Positions 46,547-62,000 of a stretch of 64,000 nucleotides of DNA are shown here, piece by piece. Position 1 is the first letter of the stretch. Every line of letters begins with the position of its first letter. The position numbers and the translations under genes were made by a program. The DNA lies in contig OZ059896.1 of assembly GCA_964057225.1 (NCBI GenBank), forward strand, positions 19,216,501 through 19,280,500, in the 5' to 3' direction. The notes beneath the pieces were generated by a model. That model saw nothing but the letters and a program-made list of their open reading frames with translations, had not been told where the DNA came from and did no database searches. This DNA comes from Auanema rhodensis. Lineage: Eukaryota > Nematoda > Chromadorea > Rhabditida > Rhabditidae.

Positions 46547-49500
46547 CAGCTTAAAAATCCGCATCGAATGCACTATACTACATTGAGAAACGCTTAATAC
46601 AAAAATTAGTTATGATCGTTTGAAAAATGATGCATTAGTGTATGTTGAGTTTCCATGTACACTCAACATTGCTTCCAAAAACATTTTGACAAAAATTTTT
46701 TCGAAAAATTTCAAAATAATTTAGCAAAAAGTAGATGTTTTTAGATTCCTTTTTTCAAGGCAAAGATGATGGACAATGTTATTCAACGAAAAAATTAATT
46801 CTTCAGGGTGAAAATCGAGGATATAAGTGTGAACTTATATCAGTTGATATATCGGTGCATTTTTAAGCTAGCGCAAATCTCATAACACAGATCGACGCAG
46901 CTTAAAAATCCGCATCGAATGCACTATACTACATTGAGAAACGCTTAATACAAAAATTAGTTATGATCGTTTGAAAAATGATGCATTAGTGTATGTTGAG
47001 TTTCCATGTACACTCAACATTGCTTCCAAAAACATTTCGACAAAAATTTTTTCGAAAAATTTCAAGATAATTTAGCAAAAAGTAGATGTTTTTAGATTCC
47101 TTTTTTCAAGGCAAAGACGATGGACAATGTTATTCAACAAAAAAATTAATTCTTCAGGGTGAAAATCGAGGATATAAGTGTGAACTTATATCAGTTGATA
47201 TCTCGGTGCATTTTTAAGCTAGCGCAAATCTGATAACAAAGATCGACGCAGCTTAAAAATCCGCATCGAATGCACTATACTACATTGAGAAACGCTTAAT
47301 ACAAAAATTAGTTATGATCGTTTGAAAAATGATGCATTAGTGTATGTTGAGTTTCCATGTACACTCAACATTGCTTCCAAAAACATTTTGACAAAAATTT
47401 TTTCGAAAAATTTCAAAATAATTTAGCAAAAAGTAGATGTTTTAGATTCCTTTTTTCAAGGCAAAGACGATGGACAATGTTATTCAACAAAAAAATTAGT
47501 TCTTCAGGGTGAAAATCGAGTATATAAGTGTGAACTTATATCAGTTGATATCTCGGTGCATTTTTAAGCTAGCGCAAATCTCATAACACAGATCGACGCA
47601 GCTTAAAAATCCGCATCGAATGCACTATACTACATTGAGAAACGCTTAATACAAAAATTAGTTATGATCGTTTGAAAAATGATGCATTAGTGTATGTTGA
47701 GTTTCCATGTACACTCAACATTGCTTCCAAAAACATTTTGACAAAAATTTTTTCGAAAAATTTCAAAATAATTTAGCAAAAAGTAGTTGTTTTTAGATTC
47801 CTTTTTTCAAGGCAAAGACGATGGACAATGTTATTCAACGAAAAAATTAATTCTTCAGGGTGAAAATCGAGGATATAAGTGTGAACTTATATCAGTTGAT
47901 ATCTCGGTGCATTTTTAAGCTAGCGCAAATCTGATAACACAGATCGACGCAGCTTAAAAATCCGCATCGAATGCACTATACTACATTGAGAAACGCTTAA
48001 TACAAAAATTAGTTATGATCGTTTGAAAAATGATGCATTAGTGTATGTTGAGTTTCCATGTACACTCAACATTGCTTCCAAAAACATTTTGACAAAAATT
48101 TTTTCGAAAAATTTCAAAATAATTTAGCAAAGAGTAGATGTTTTTAGATTCCTTTTTTCAAGGCAAAGACGATGGACAATGTTATTCAACGAAAAAAATA
48201 ATTCTTTAGGGTGAAAATCGAGGATATAAGTGTGAACTTATATCAGTTGATATCTCGGTGCATTTTTAAGCTAGCGCAAATCTGATAACACAGATCGACG
48301 CAGCTTAAAAATCCGCATCGAATGCACTATACTACATTGAGAAACGCTTAATACAAAAATTAGTTATGATCGTTTGAAAAATGATGCATTAGTGTATGTT
48401 GAGTTTCCATGTACACTCAACATTGCTTCCAAAAACATTTCGACAAAAATTTTTTCGAAAAATTTCAAGATAATTTAGCAAAAAGTAGATGTTTTTAGAT
48501 TCCTTTTTTCAAGGCAAAGACGATGGACAATGTTATTCAACAAAAAAATTAATTCTTCAGGGTGAAAATCGAGGATATAAGTGTGAACTTATATCAGTTG
48601 ATATCTCGGTGCATTTTTAAGCTAGCGCAAATCTGATAACACAGATCGACGCAGCTTAAAAATCCGCATCGAATGCACTATACTACATTGAGAAACGCTT
48701 AATACAAAAATTAGTTATGATCGTTTGAAAAATGATGCATTAGTGTATGTTGAGTTTCCATGTACACTCAACATTGCTTCCAAAAACATTTTGACAAAAA
48801 TTTTTTCGAAAAATTTCAAAATAATTTAGCAAAAAGTAGATGTTTTTAGATTCCTTTTTTCAAGGCAAAGACGATGGACAATGTTATTCAACGAAAAAAA
48901 ATTAATTCTTCAGGGTGAAAATCGAGGATATAAGTGTGAACTTATATCAGTTGATATATCGGTGCATTTTTAAGCTAGCGCAAATCTCATAACACAGATC
49001 GACGCAGCTTAAAAATCCGCATCGAATGCACTATACTACATTGAGAAACGCTTAATACAAAAATTAGTTATGATCGTTTGAAAAATGATGCATTAGTGTA
49101 TGTTGAGTTTCCATGTACACTCAACATTGCTTCCAAAAACATTTCGACAAAAATTTTTTCGAAAAATTTCAAGATAATTTAGCAAAAAGTAGATGTTTTT
49201 AGATTCCTTTTTTCAAGGCAAAGACGATGGACAATGTTATTCAACAAAAAAATTAATTCTTCAGGGTGAAAATCGAGGATATAAGTGTGAACTTATATCA
49301 GTTGATATCTCGGTGCATTTTTAAGCTAGCGCAAATCTGATAACACAGATCGACGCAGCTTAAAAATCCGCATCGAATGCACTATACTACATTGAGAAAC
49401 GCTTAATACAAAAATTAGTTATGATCGTTTGAAAAATGATGCATTAGTGTATGTTGAGTTTCCATGTACACTCAACATTGCTTCCAAAAACATTTTGACA

Positions 49501-52164
49501 AAAATTTTTTCGAAAAATTTCAAAATAATTTAGCAAAAAGTAGATGTTTTTAGATTCCTTTTTTCAAGGCAAAGATGATGGACAATGTTATTCAACGAAA
49601 AAATTAATTCTTCAGGGTGAAAATCGAGGATATAAGTGTGAACTTATATCAGTTGATATATCGGTGCATTTTTAAGCTAGCGCAAATCTCATAACACAGA
49701 TCGACGCAGCTTAAAAATCCGCATCGAATGCACTATACTACATTGAGAAACGCTTAATACAAAAATTAGTTATGATCGTTTGAAAAATGATGCATTAGTG
49801 TATGTTGAGTTTCCATGTACACTCAACATTGCTTCCAAAAACATTTCGACAAAAATTTTTTCGAAAAATTTCAAGATAATTTAGCAAAAAGTAGATGTTT
49901 TTAGATTCCTTTTTTCAAGGCAAAGACGATGGACAATGTTATTCAACAAAAAAATTAATTCTTCAGGGTGAAAATCGAGGATATAAGTGTGAACTTATAT
50001 CAGTTGATATCTCGGTGCATTTTTAAGCTAGCGCAAATCTGATAACAAAGATCGACGCAGCTTAAAAATCCGCATCGAATGCACTATACTACATTGAGAA
50101 ACGCTTAATACAAAAATTAGTTATGATCGTTTGAAAAATGATGCATTAGTGTATGTTGAGTTTCCATGTACACTCAACATTGCTTCCAAAAACATTTTGA
50201 CAAAAATTTTTTCGAAAAATTTCAAAATAATTTAGCAAAAAGTAGATGTTTTAGATTCCTTTTTTCAAGGCAAAGACGATGGACAATGTTATTCAACAAA
50301 AAAATTAGTTCTTCAGGGTGAAAATCGAGTATATAAGTGTGAACTTATATCAGTTGATATCTCGGTGCATTTTTAAGCTAGCGCAAATCTCATAACACAG
50401 ATCGACGCAGCTTAAAAATCCGCATCGAATGCACTATACTACATTGAGAAACGCTTAATACAAAAATTAGTTATGATCGTTTGAAAAATGATGCATTAGT
50501 GTATGTTGAGTTTCCATGTACACTCAACATTGCTTCCAAAAACATTTTGACAAAAATTTTTTCGAAAAATTTCAAAATAATTTAGCAAAAAGTAGTTGTT
50601 TTTAGATTCCTTTTTTCAAGGCAAAGACGATGGACAATGTTATTCAACGAAAAAATTAATTCTTCAGGGTGAAAATCGAGGATATAAGTGTGAACTTATA
50701 TCAGTTGATATCTCGGTGCATTTTTAAGCTAGCGCAAATCTGATAACACAGATCGACGCAGCTTAAAAATCCGCATCGAATGCACTATACTACATTGAGA
50801 AACGCTTAATACAAAAATTAGTTATGATCGTTTGAAAAATGATGCATTAGTGTATGTTGAGTTTCCATGTACACTCAACATTGCTTCCAAAAACATTTTG
50901 ACAAAAATTTTTTCGAAAAATTTCAAAATAATTTAGCAAAGAGTAGATGTTTTTAGATTCCTTTTTTCAAGGCAAAGACGATGGACAATGTTATTCAACG
51001 AAAAAAATAATTCTTTAGGGTGAAAATCGAGGATATAAGTGTGAACTTATATCAGTTGATATCTCGGTGCATTTTTAAGCTAGCGCAAATCTGATAACAC
51101 AGATCGACGCAGCTTAAAAATCCGCATCGAATGCACTATACTACATTGAGAAACGCTTAATACAAAAATTAGTTATGATCGTTTGAAAAATGATGCATTA
51201 GTGTATGTTGAGTTTCCATGTACACTCAACATTGCTTCCAAAAACATTTCGACAAAAATTTTTTCGAAAAATTTCAAGATAATTTAGCAAAAAGTAGATG
51301 TTTTTAGATTCCTTTTTTCAAGGCAAAGACGATGGACAATGTTATTCAACAAAAAAATTAATTCTTCAGGGTGAAAATCGAGGATATAAGTGTGAACTTA
51401 TATCAGTTGATATCTCGGTGCATTTTTAAGCTAGCGCAAATCTGATAACACAGATCGACGCAGCTTAAAAATCCGCATCGAATGCACTATACTACATTGA
51501 GAAACGCTTAATACAAAAATTAGTTATGATCGTTTGAAAAATGATGCATTAGTGTATGTTGAGTTTCCATGTACACTCAACATTGCTTCCAAAAACATTT
51601 TGACAAAAATTTTTTCGAAAAATTTCAAAATAATTTAGCAAAAAGTAGATGTTTTTAGATTCCTTTTTTCAAGGCAAAGACGATGGACAATGTTATTCAA
51701 CGAAAAAAAATTAATTCTTCAGGGTGAAAATCGAGGATATAAGTGTGAACTTATATCAGTTGATATATCGGTGCATTTTTAAGCTAGCGCAAATCTCATA
51801 ACACAGATCGACGCAGCTTAAAAATCCGCATCGAATGCACTATACTACATTGAGAAACGCTTAATACAAAAATTAGTTATGATCGTTTGAAAAATGATGC
51901 ATTAGTGTATGTTGAGTTTCCATGTACACTCAACATTGCTTCCAAAAACATTTCGACAAAAATTTTTTCGAAAAATTTCAAGATAATTTAGCAAAAAGTA
52001 GATGTTTTTAGATTTCTTTTTTCAAGGCAAAGACGATGGACAATGTTATTCAACAAAAAAATTAATTCTTCAGGGTGAAAATCGAGGATATAAGTGTGAA
52101 CTTATATCAGTTGATATCTCGGTGCATTTTTAAGCTAGCGCAAATCTGATAACACAGATCGACG
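46547..52164 (+). repeat. Eight-monomer (2809-bp) higher-order repeat, two tandem copies
   Basis: Copies 46547-49355 and 49356-52164. Shared markers at a constant 2809-bp offset are AAAGATGATGG, GATAACAAAG, a missing T in the T-run after GTAGATG, TTAGTTC with GAGTATAT, GTAGTTGT, AAAGAGTAG, and two extra A before TTAATTC. The unit is 8 x 351 + 1 because it carries one -1 and one +2 change. The last monomer of the second copy differs by GATTTC (near 52013). Confidence 0.88.
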
Positions 52165-53217
52165 CAGCTTAAAAATCCGCATCGAATGCACTATACTACA
52201 TTGAGAAACGCTTAATACGAAAATTAGTTATGATCGTTTGAAAAATGATGCATTAGTGTATGTTGAGTTTCCATGTACACTCAACATTGCTTCCAAAAAC
52301 ATTTTGACAAAAATTTTTTCGAAAAATTTCAAAATAATTTAGCAAAAAGTAGATGTTTTTAGATTCCTTTTTTCAAGGCAAAGACGATGGACAATGTTAT
52401 TCAACAAAAAAATTAGTTCTTCAGGGTGAAAATCGAGTATATAAGTGTGAACTTATATCAGTTGATATCTCGGTGCATTTTTAAGCTAGCGCAAATCTCA
52501 TAACACAGATCGACGCAGCTTAAAAATCCGCATCGAATGCACTATACTACATTGAGAAACGCTTAATACAAAAATTAGTTATGATCGTTTGAAAAATGAT
52601 GCATTAGTGTATGTTGAGTTTCCATGTACACTCAACATTGCTTCCAAAAACATTTTGACAAAAATTTTTTCGAAAAATTTCAAAATAATTTAGCAAAAAG
52701 TAGATGTTTTTAGATTCCTTTTTTCAAGGCAAAGACGATGGACAATGTTATTCAACGAAAAAATTAATTCTTCAGGGTGAAAATCGAGGATATAAGTGTG
52801 AACTTATATCAGTTGATATCTCGGTGCATTTTTAAGCTAGCGCAAATCTGATAACACAGATCGACGCAGCTTAAAAATCCGCATCGAATGCACTATACTA
52901 CATTGAGAAACGCTTAATACAAAAATTAGTTATGATCGTTTGAAAAATGATGCATTAGTGTATGTTGAGTTTCCATGTACACTCAACATTGCTTCCAAAA
53001 ACATTTTGACAAAAATTTTTTCGAAAAATTTCAAAATAATTTAGCAAAAAGTAGATGTTTTTAGATTTCTTTTTTCAAGGCAAAGACGATGGACAATGTT
53101 ATTCAACGAAAAAATTAATTCTTCAGGGTGAAAATCGAGGATATAAGTGTGAACTTATATCAGTTGATATATCGGTGCATTTTTAAGCTAGCGCAAATCT
53201 GATAACACAGATCGACG

Positions 53218-55674
53218 CAGTTTAAAAATCCGCATCGAATGCACTATACTACATTGAGAAACGCTTAATACAAGAATTAGTTATGATCGTTTGAAAAATG
53301 ATGCATTAGTGTATGTTGAGTTTCCATGTACACTCAACATTGCTTCCAAAAACATTTTGACAAAAATTTTTTCGAAAAATTTCAAAATAATTTAGCAAAA
53401 AGTAGATGTTTTTGGATTCCTTTTTTCAAGGCAAAGACGATGGACAATGTTATTCAACGAAAAAAATAATTCTTTAGGGTGAAAATCGAGGATATAAGTG
53501 TGAACTTATATCAGTTGATATCTCGGTGCATTTTTAAGCTAGCGCAAATCTGATAACACAGATCGACGCAGCTTAAAAATCCGCATCGAATGCACTATAC
53601 TACATTGAGAAACGCTTAATACAAAAATTAGTTATGATCGTTTGAAAAATGATGCATTAGTGTATGTTGAGTTTCCATGTACACTCAACATTGCTTCCAA
53701 AAACATTTTGACAAAACTTTTTTCGAAAAATTTCAAAATAATTTAGCAAAAAGTAGATGTTTTTAGATTTCTTTTTTCAAGGCAAAGACGATGGACAATG
53801 TTATTCAACGAAAAAAATAATTCTTTAGGGTGAAAATCGAGGATATAAGTGTGAACTTATATCAGTTGATATCTCGGTGCATTTTTAAGCTAGCGCAAAT
53901 CTGATAACACAGATCGACGCAGCTTAAAAATCCGCATCGAATGCACTATACTACATTGAGAAACGCTTAATACAAAAATTAGTTATGATCGTTTGAAAAA
54001 TGATGCAATAGTGTATGTTGAGTTTCCATGTACACTCAACATTGCTTCCAAAAACATTTTGACAAAAATTTTTTCGAAAAATTTCAAAATAATTTAGCAA
54101 AAAGTAGATGTTTTTAGATTCTTTTTTTCAAGGCAAAGACGATGGACAATGTTATTCAACGAAAAAAATAATTCTTTAGGGTGAAAATCGAGGATATAAG
54201 TGTGAACTTATATCAGTTGATATCTCGGTGCATTTTTAAGCTAGCGCAAATCTGATAACACAGATCGACGCAGCTTAAAAATCCGCATCGAATGCACTAT
54301 ACTACATTGAGAAACGCTTAATACAAGAATTAGTTATGATCGTTTGAAAAATGATGCATTAGTGTATGTTGAGTTTCCATGTACACTCAACATTGCTTCC
54401 AAAAACATTTTGACAAAAATTTTTTCGAAAAATTTCAAAATAATTTAGCAAAAAGTAGATGTTTTTGGATTCCTTTTTTCAAGGCAAAGACGATGGACAA
54501 TGTTATTCAACGAAAAAAATAATTCTTTAGGGTGAAAATCGAGGATATAAGTGTGAACTTATATCAGTTGATATCTCGGTGCATTTTTAAGCTAGCGCAA
54601 ATCTGATAACACAGATCGACGCAGCTTAAAAATCCGCATCGAATGCACTATACTACATTGAGAAACGCTTAATACAAAAATTAGTTATGATCGTTTGAAA
54701 AATGATGCATTAGTGTATGTTGAGTTTCCATGTACACTCAACATTGCTTCCAAAAACATTTTGACAAAACTTTTTTCGAAAAATTTCAAAATAATTTAGC
54801 AAAAAGTAGATGTTTTTAGATTTCTTTTTTCAAGGCAAAGACGATGGACAATGTTATTCAACGAAAAAAATAATTCTTTAGGGTGAAAATCGAGGATATA
54901 AGTGTGAACTTATATCAGTTGATATCTCGGTGCATTTTTAAGCTAGCGCAAATCTGATAACACAGATCGACGCAGCTTAAAAATCCGCATCGAATGCACT
55001 ATACTACATTGAGAAACGCTTAATACAAAAATTAGTTATGATCGTTTGAAAAATGATGCAATAGTGTATGTTGAGTTTCCATGTACACTCAACATTGCTT
55101 CCAAAAACATTTTGACAAAAATTTTTTCGAAAAATTTCAAAATAATTTAGCAAAAAGTAGATGTTTTTAGATTCTTTTTTTCAAGGCAAAGACGATGGAC
55201 AATGTTATTCAACGAAAAAAATAATTCTTTAGGGTGAAAATCGAGGATATAAGTGTGAACTTATATCAGTTGATATCTCGGTGCATTTTTAAGCTAGCGC
55301 AAATCTGATAACACAGATCGACGCAGCTTAAAAATCCGCATCGAATGCACTATACTACATTGAGAAACGCTTAATACAAGAATTAGTTATGATCGTTTGA
55401 AAAATGATGCATTAGTGTATGTTGAGTTTCCATGTACACTCAACATTGCTTCCAAAAACATTTTGACAAAAATTTTTTCGAACAATTTCAAAATAATTTA
55501 GCAAAAAGTAGATGTTTTTGGATTCCTTTTTTCAAGGCAAAGACGATGGACAATGTTATTCAACGAAAAAATTAATTCTTTAGGGTGAAAATCGAGGATA
55601 TAAGTGTGAACTTATATCAGTTGATATCTCGGTGCATTTTTAAGCTAGCGCAAATCTGATAACACAGATCGACG
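53218..55674 (+). repeat. Three-monomer (1053-bp) higher-order repeat, type A-B-C
   Basis: Type A has ACAAGAATT and TTTTTGGATTCC, type B has AAAACTTTTTTCG and GATTTC, and type C has GATGCAATAG and GATTCTTTTTTT. Order is A (53218), B, C, A (54271), B, C, A (55324). The last A carries an extra GAACAATTTC variant. The same A, B and C types build the nine-monomer repeat that follows. Confidence 0.82.
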
Positions 55675-56025
55675 CAGCTTAAAAATCCGCATCGAATGCA
55701 CTATACTACATTGAGAAACGCTTAATACAAAACTTAGTTATGATCGTTTGAAAAATGATGCATTAGTGTATGTTGAGTTTCCATGTACACTCAACATTGC
55801 TTCCAAAAACATTTTGACAAAAATTTTTTCGAAAAATTTCAAAATAATTTAGCAAAAAGTAGATGTTTTTAGATTCCTTTTTTCAAGGCAAAGACGATGG
55901 ACAATGTTATTCAACGAAAAAATTAATTCTTCAGGGTGAAAATCGAGGATATAAGTGTGAACTTATACCAGTTGATATCTCGGTGCATTTTTAAGCTAGC
56001 GCAAATCTGATAACACAGATCGACG

Positions 56026-59000
56026 CAGCTTAAAAATCCGCATCGAATGCACTATACTACATTGAGAAACGCTTAATACAAAAATTAGTTATGATCGTTT
56101 GAAAAATGATGCATTAGTGTATGTTGAGTTTCCATGTACACTCAACATTGCTTCCAAAAACATTTTGACAAAACTTTTTTCGAAAAATTTCAAAATAATT
56201 TAGCAAAAAGTAGATGTTTTTAGATTTCTTTTTTCAAGGCAAAGACGATGGACAATGTTATTCAACGAAAAAAATAATTCTTTAGGGTGAAAATCGAGGA
56301 TATAAGTGTGAACTTATATCAGTTGATATCTCGGTGCATTTTTAAGCTAGCGCAAATCTGATAACACAGATCGACGCAGCTTAAAAATCCGCATCGAATG
56401 CACTATACTACATTGAGAAACGCTTAATACAAAAATTAGTTATGATCGTTTGAAAAATGATGCAATAGTGTATGTTGAGTTTCCATGTACACTCAACATT
56501 GCTTCCAAAAACATTTTGACAAAAATTTTTTCGAAAAATTTCAAAATAATTTAGCAAAAAGTAGATGTTTTTAGATTCTTTTTTTCAAGGCAAAGACGAT
56601 GGACAATGTTATTCAACGAAAAAAATAATTCTTTAGGGTGAAAATCGAGGATATAAGTGTGAACTTATATCAGTTGATATCTCGGTGCATTTTTAAGCTA
56701 GCGCAAATCTGATAACACAGATCGACGCAGCTTAAAAATCCGCATCGAATGCACTATACTACATTGAGAAACGCTTAATACAAGAATTAGTTATGATCGT
56801 TTGAAAAATGATGCATTAGTGTATGTTGAGTTTCCATGTACACTCAACATTGCTTCCAAAAACATTTTGACAAAAATTTTTTCGAAAAATTTCAAAATAA
56901 TTTAGCAAAAAGTAGATGTTTTTGGATTCCTTTTTTCAAGGCAAAGACGATGGACAATGTTATTCAACGAAAAAAATAATTCTTTAGGGTGAAAATCGAG
57001 GATATAAGTGTGAACTTATATCAGTTGATATCTCGGTGCATTTTTAAGCTAGCGCAAATCTGATAACACAGATCGACGCAGCTTAAAAATCCGCATCGAA
57101 TGCACTATACTACATTGAGAAACGCTTAATACAAAAATTAGTTATGATCGTTTGAAAAATGATGCATTAGTGTATGTTGAGTTTCCATGTACACTCAACA
57201 TTGCTTCCAAAAACATTTTGACAAAACTTTTTTCGAAAAATTTCAAAATAATTTAGCAAAAAGTAGATGTTTTTAGATTTCTTTTTTCAAGGCAAAGACG
57301 ATGGACAATGTTATTCAACGAAAAAAATAATTCTTTAGGGTGAAAATCGAGGATATAAGTGTGAACTTATATCAGTTGATATCTCGGTGCATTTTTAAGC
57401 TAGCGCAAATCTGATAACACAGATCGACGCAGCTTAAAAATCCGCATCGAATGCACTATACTACATTGAGAAACGCTTAATACAAAAATTAGTTATGATC
57501 GTTTGAAAAATGATGCAATAGTGTATGTTGAGTTTCCATGTACACTCAACATTGCTTCCAAAAACATTTTGACAAAAATTTTTTCGAAAAATTTCAAAAT
57601 AATTTAGCAAAAAGTAGATGTTTTTAGATTCTTTTTTTCAAGGCAAAGACGATGGACAATGTTATTCAACGAAAAAAATAATTCTTTAGGGTGAAAATCG
57701 AGGATATAAGTGTGAACTTATATCAGTTGATATCTCGGTGCATTTTTAAGCTAGCGCAAATCTGATAACACAGATCGACGCAGCTTAAAAATCCGCATCG
57801 AATGCACTATACTACATTGAGAAACGCTTAATACAAGAATTAGTTATGATCGTTTGAAAAATGATGCATTAGTGTATGTTGAGTTTCCATGTACACTCAA
57901 CATTGCTTCCAAAAACATTTTGACAAAAATTTTTTCGAACAATTTCAAAATAATTTAGCAAAAAGTAGATGTTTTTGGATTCCTTTTTTCAAGGCAAAGA
58001 CGATGGACAATGTTATTCAACGAAAAAATTAATTCTTTAGGGTGAAAATCGAGGATATAAGTGTGAACTTATATCAGTTGATATCTCGGTGCATTTTTAA
58101 GCTAGCGCAAATCTGATAACACAGATCGACGCAGCTTAAAAATCCGCATCGAATGCACTATACTACATTGAGAAACGCTTAATACAAAACTTAGTTATGA
58201 TCGTTTGAAAAATGATGCATTAGTGTATGTTGAGTTTCCATGTACACTCAACATTGCTTCCAAAAACATTTTGACAAAAATTTTTTCGAAAAATTTCAAA
58301 ATAATTTAGCAAAAAGTAGATGTTTTTAGATTCCTTTTTTCAAGGCAAAGACGATGGACAATGTTATTCAACGAAAAAATTAATTCTTCAGGGTGAAAAT
58401 CGAGGATATAAGTGTAAACTTATATCAGTTGATATCTCGGTGCATTTTTAAGCTAGCGCAAATCTGATAACACAGATCGACGCAGCTTAAAAATCCGCAT
58501 CGAATGCACTTTACTACATTGAGAAACGCTTAATACAAAAATTAGTTATGATCGTTTGAAAAATGATGCATTAGTGTATGTTGAGTTTCCATGTACACTC
58601 AACATTGCTTCCAAAAACATTTTGACAAAAATTTTTTCGAAAAATTTCAAAATAATTTAGCAAAAAGTAGATGTTTTTAGATTCTTTTTTTCAAGGCAAA
58701 GACGATGGACAATGTTGTTCAACGAAAAAATTAATTCTTCAGGGTGAAAATCGAGGATATAAGTGTGAACTTATATCAGTTGATATCTCGGTGCATTTTT
58801 AAGCTAGCGCAAATCTGATAACACAGATCGACGCAGCTTAAAAATCCGCATCGAATGCACTATACTACATTGAGAAACGCTTAATACAAGAATTAGTTAT
58901 GATCGTTTGAAAAATGATGCATTAGTGTATGTTGAGTTTCCATGTACACTCAACATTGCTTCCAAAAACATTTTGACAAAAATTTTTTCGAAAAATTTCA

Positions 59001-62000
59001 AAATAATTTAGCAAAAAGTAGATGTTTTTAGATTCCTTTTTTCAAGGCAAAGACGATGGACAATGTTATTCAACGAAAAAATTAATTCTTCAGGGTGAAA
59101 ATCGAGGATATAAGTGTGAACTTATACCAGTTGATATCTCGGTGCATTTTTAAGCTAGCGCAAATCTGATAACACAGATCGACGCAGCTTAAAAATCCGC
59201 ATCGAATGCACTATACTACATTGAGAAACGCTTAATACAAAAATTAGTTATGATCGTTTGAAAAATGATGCATTAGTGTATGTTGAGTTTCCATGTACAC
59301 TCAACATTGCTTCCAAAAACATTTTGACAAAACTTTTTTCGAAAAATTTCAAAATAATTTAGCAAAAAGTAGATGTTTTTAGATTTCTTTTTTCAAGGCA
59401 AAGACGATGGACAATGTTATTCAACGAAAAAAATAATTCTTTAGGGTGAAAATCGAGGATATAAGTGTGAACTTATATCAGTTGATATCTCGGTGCATTT
59501 TTAAGCTAGCGCAAATCTGATAACACAGATCGACGCAGCTTAAAAATCCGCATCGAATGCACTATACTACATTGAGAAACGCTTAATACAAAAATTAGTT
59601 ATGATCGTTTGAAAAATGATGCAATAGTGTATGTTGAGTTTCCATGTACACTCAACATTGCTTCCAAAAACATTTTGACAAAAATTTTTTCGAAAAATTT
59701 CAAAATAATTTAGCAAAAAGTAGATGTTTTTAGATTCTTTTTTTCAAGGCAAAGACGATGGACAATGTTATTCAACGAAAAAAATAATTCTTTAGGGTGA
59801 AAATCGAGGATATAAGTGTGAACTTATATCAGTTGATATCTCGGTGCATTTTTAAGCTAGCGCAAATCTGATAACACAGATCGACGCAGCTTAAAAATCC
59901 GCATCGAATGCACTATACTACATTGAGAAACGCTTAATACAAGAATTAGTTATGATCGTTTGAAAAATGATGCATTAGTGTATGTTGAGTTTCCATGTAC
60001 ACTCAACATTGCTTCCAAAAACATTTTGACAAAAATTTTTTCGAAAAATTTCAAAATAATTTAGCAAAAAGTAGATGTTTTTGGATTCCTTTTTTCAAGG
60101 CAAAGACGATGGACAATGTTATTCAACGAAAAAAATAATTCTTTAGGGTGAAAATCGAGGATATAAGTGTGAACTTATATCAGTTGATATCTCGGTGCAT
60201 TTTTAAGCTAGCGCAAATCTGATAACACAGATCGACGCAGCTTAAAAATCCGCATCGAATGCACTATACTACATTGAGAAACGCTTAATACAAAAATTAG
60301 TTATGATCGTTTGAAAAATGATGCATTAGTGTATGTTGAGTTTCCATGTACACTCAACATTGCTTCCAAAAACATTTTGACAAAACTTTTTTCGAAAAAT
60401 TTCAAAATAATTTAGCAAAAAGTAGATGTTTTTAGATTTCTTTTTTCAAGGCAAAGACGATGGACAATGTTATTCAACGAAAAAAATAATTCTTTAGGGT
60501 GAAAATCGAGGATATAAGTGTGAACTTATATCAGTTGATATCTCGGTGCATTTTTAAGCTAGCGCAAATCTGATAACACAGATCGACGCAGCTTAAAAAT
60601 CCGCATCGAATGCACTATACTACATTGAGAAACGCTTAATACAAAAATTAGTTATGATCGTTTGAAAAATGATGCAATAGTGTATGTTGAGTTTCCATGT
60701 ACACTCAACATTGCTTCCAAAAACATTTTGACAAAAATTTTTTCGAAAAATTTCAAAATAATTTAGCAAAAAGTAGATGTTTTTAGATTCTTTTTTTCAA
60801 GGCAAAGACGATGGACAATGTTATTCAACGAAAAAAATAATTCTTTAGGGTGAAAATCGAGGATATAAGTGTGAACTTATATCAGTTGATATCTCGGTGC
60901 ATTTTTAAGCTAGCGCAAATCTGATAACACAGATCGACGCAGCTTAAAAATCCGCATCGAATGCACTATACTACATTGAGAAACGCTTAATACAAGAATT
61001 AGTTATGATCGTTTGAAAAATGATGCATTAGTGTATGTTGAGTTTCCATGTACACTCAACATTGCTTCCAAAAACATTTTGACAAAAATTTTTTCGAACA
61101 ATTTCAAAATAATTTAGCAAAAAGTAGATGTTTTTGGATTCCTTTTTTCAAGGCAAAGACGATGGACAATGTTATTCAACGAAAAAATTAATTCTTTAGG
61201 GTGAAAATCGAGGATATAAGTGTGAACTTATATCAGTTGATATCTCGGTGCATTTTTAAGCTAGCGCAAATCTGATAACACAGATCGACGCAGCTTAAAA
61301 ATCCGCATCGAATGCACTATACTACATTGAGAAACGCTTAATACAAAACTTAGTTATGATCGTTTGAAAAATGATGCATTAGTGTATGTTGAGTTTCCAT
61401 GTACACTCAACATTGCTTCCAAAAACATTTTGACAAAAATTTTTTCGAAAAATTTCAAAATAATTTAGCAAAAAGTAGATGTTTTTAGATTCCTTTTTTC
61501 AAGGCAAAGACGATGGACAATGTTATTCAACGAAAAAATTAATTCTTCAGGGTGAAAATCGAGGATATAAGTGTAAACTTATATCAGTTGATATCTCGGT
61601 GCATTTTTAAGCTAGCGCAAATCTGATAACACAGATCGACGCAGCTTAAAAATCCGCATCGAATGCACTTTACTACATTGAGAAACGCTTAATACAAAAA
61701 TTAGTTATGATCGTTTGAAAAATGATGCATTAGTGTATGTTGAGTTTCCATGTACACTCAACATTGCTTCCAAAAACATTTTGACAAAAATTTTTTCGAA
61801 AAATTTCAAAATAATTTAGCAAAAAGTAGATGTTTTTAGATTCTTTTTTTCAAGGCAAAGACGATGGACAATGTTGTTCAACGAAAAAATTAATTCTTCA
61901 GGGTGAAAATCGAGGATATAAGTGTGAACTTATATCAGTTGATATCTCGGTGCATTTTTAAGCTAGCGCAAATCTGATAACACAGATCGACGCAGCTTAA

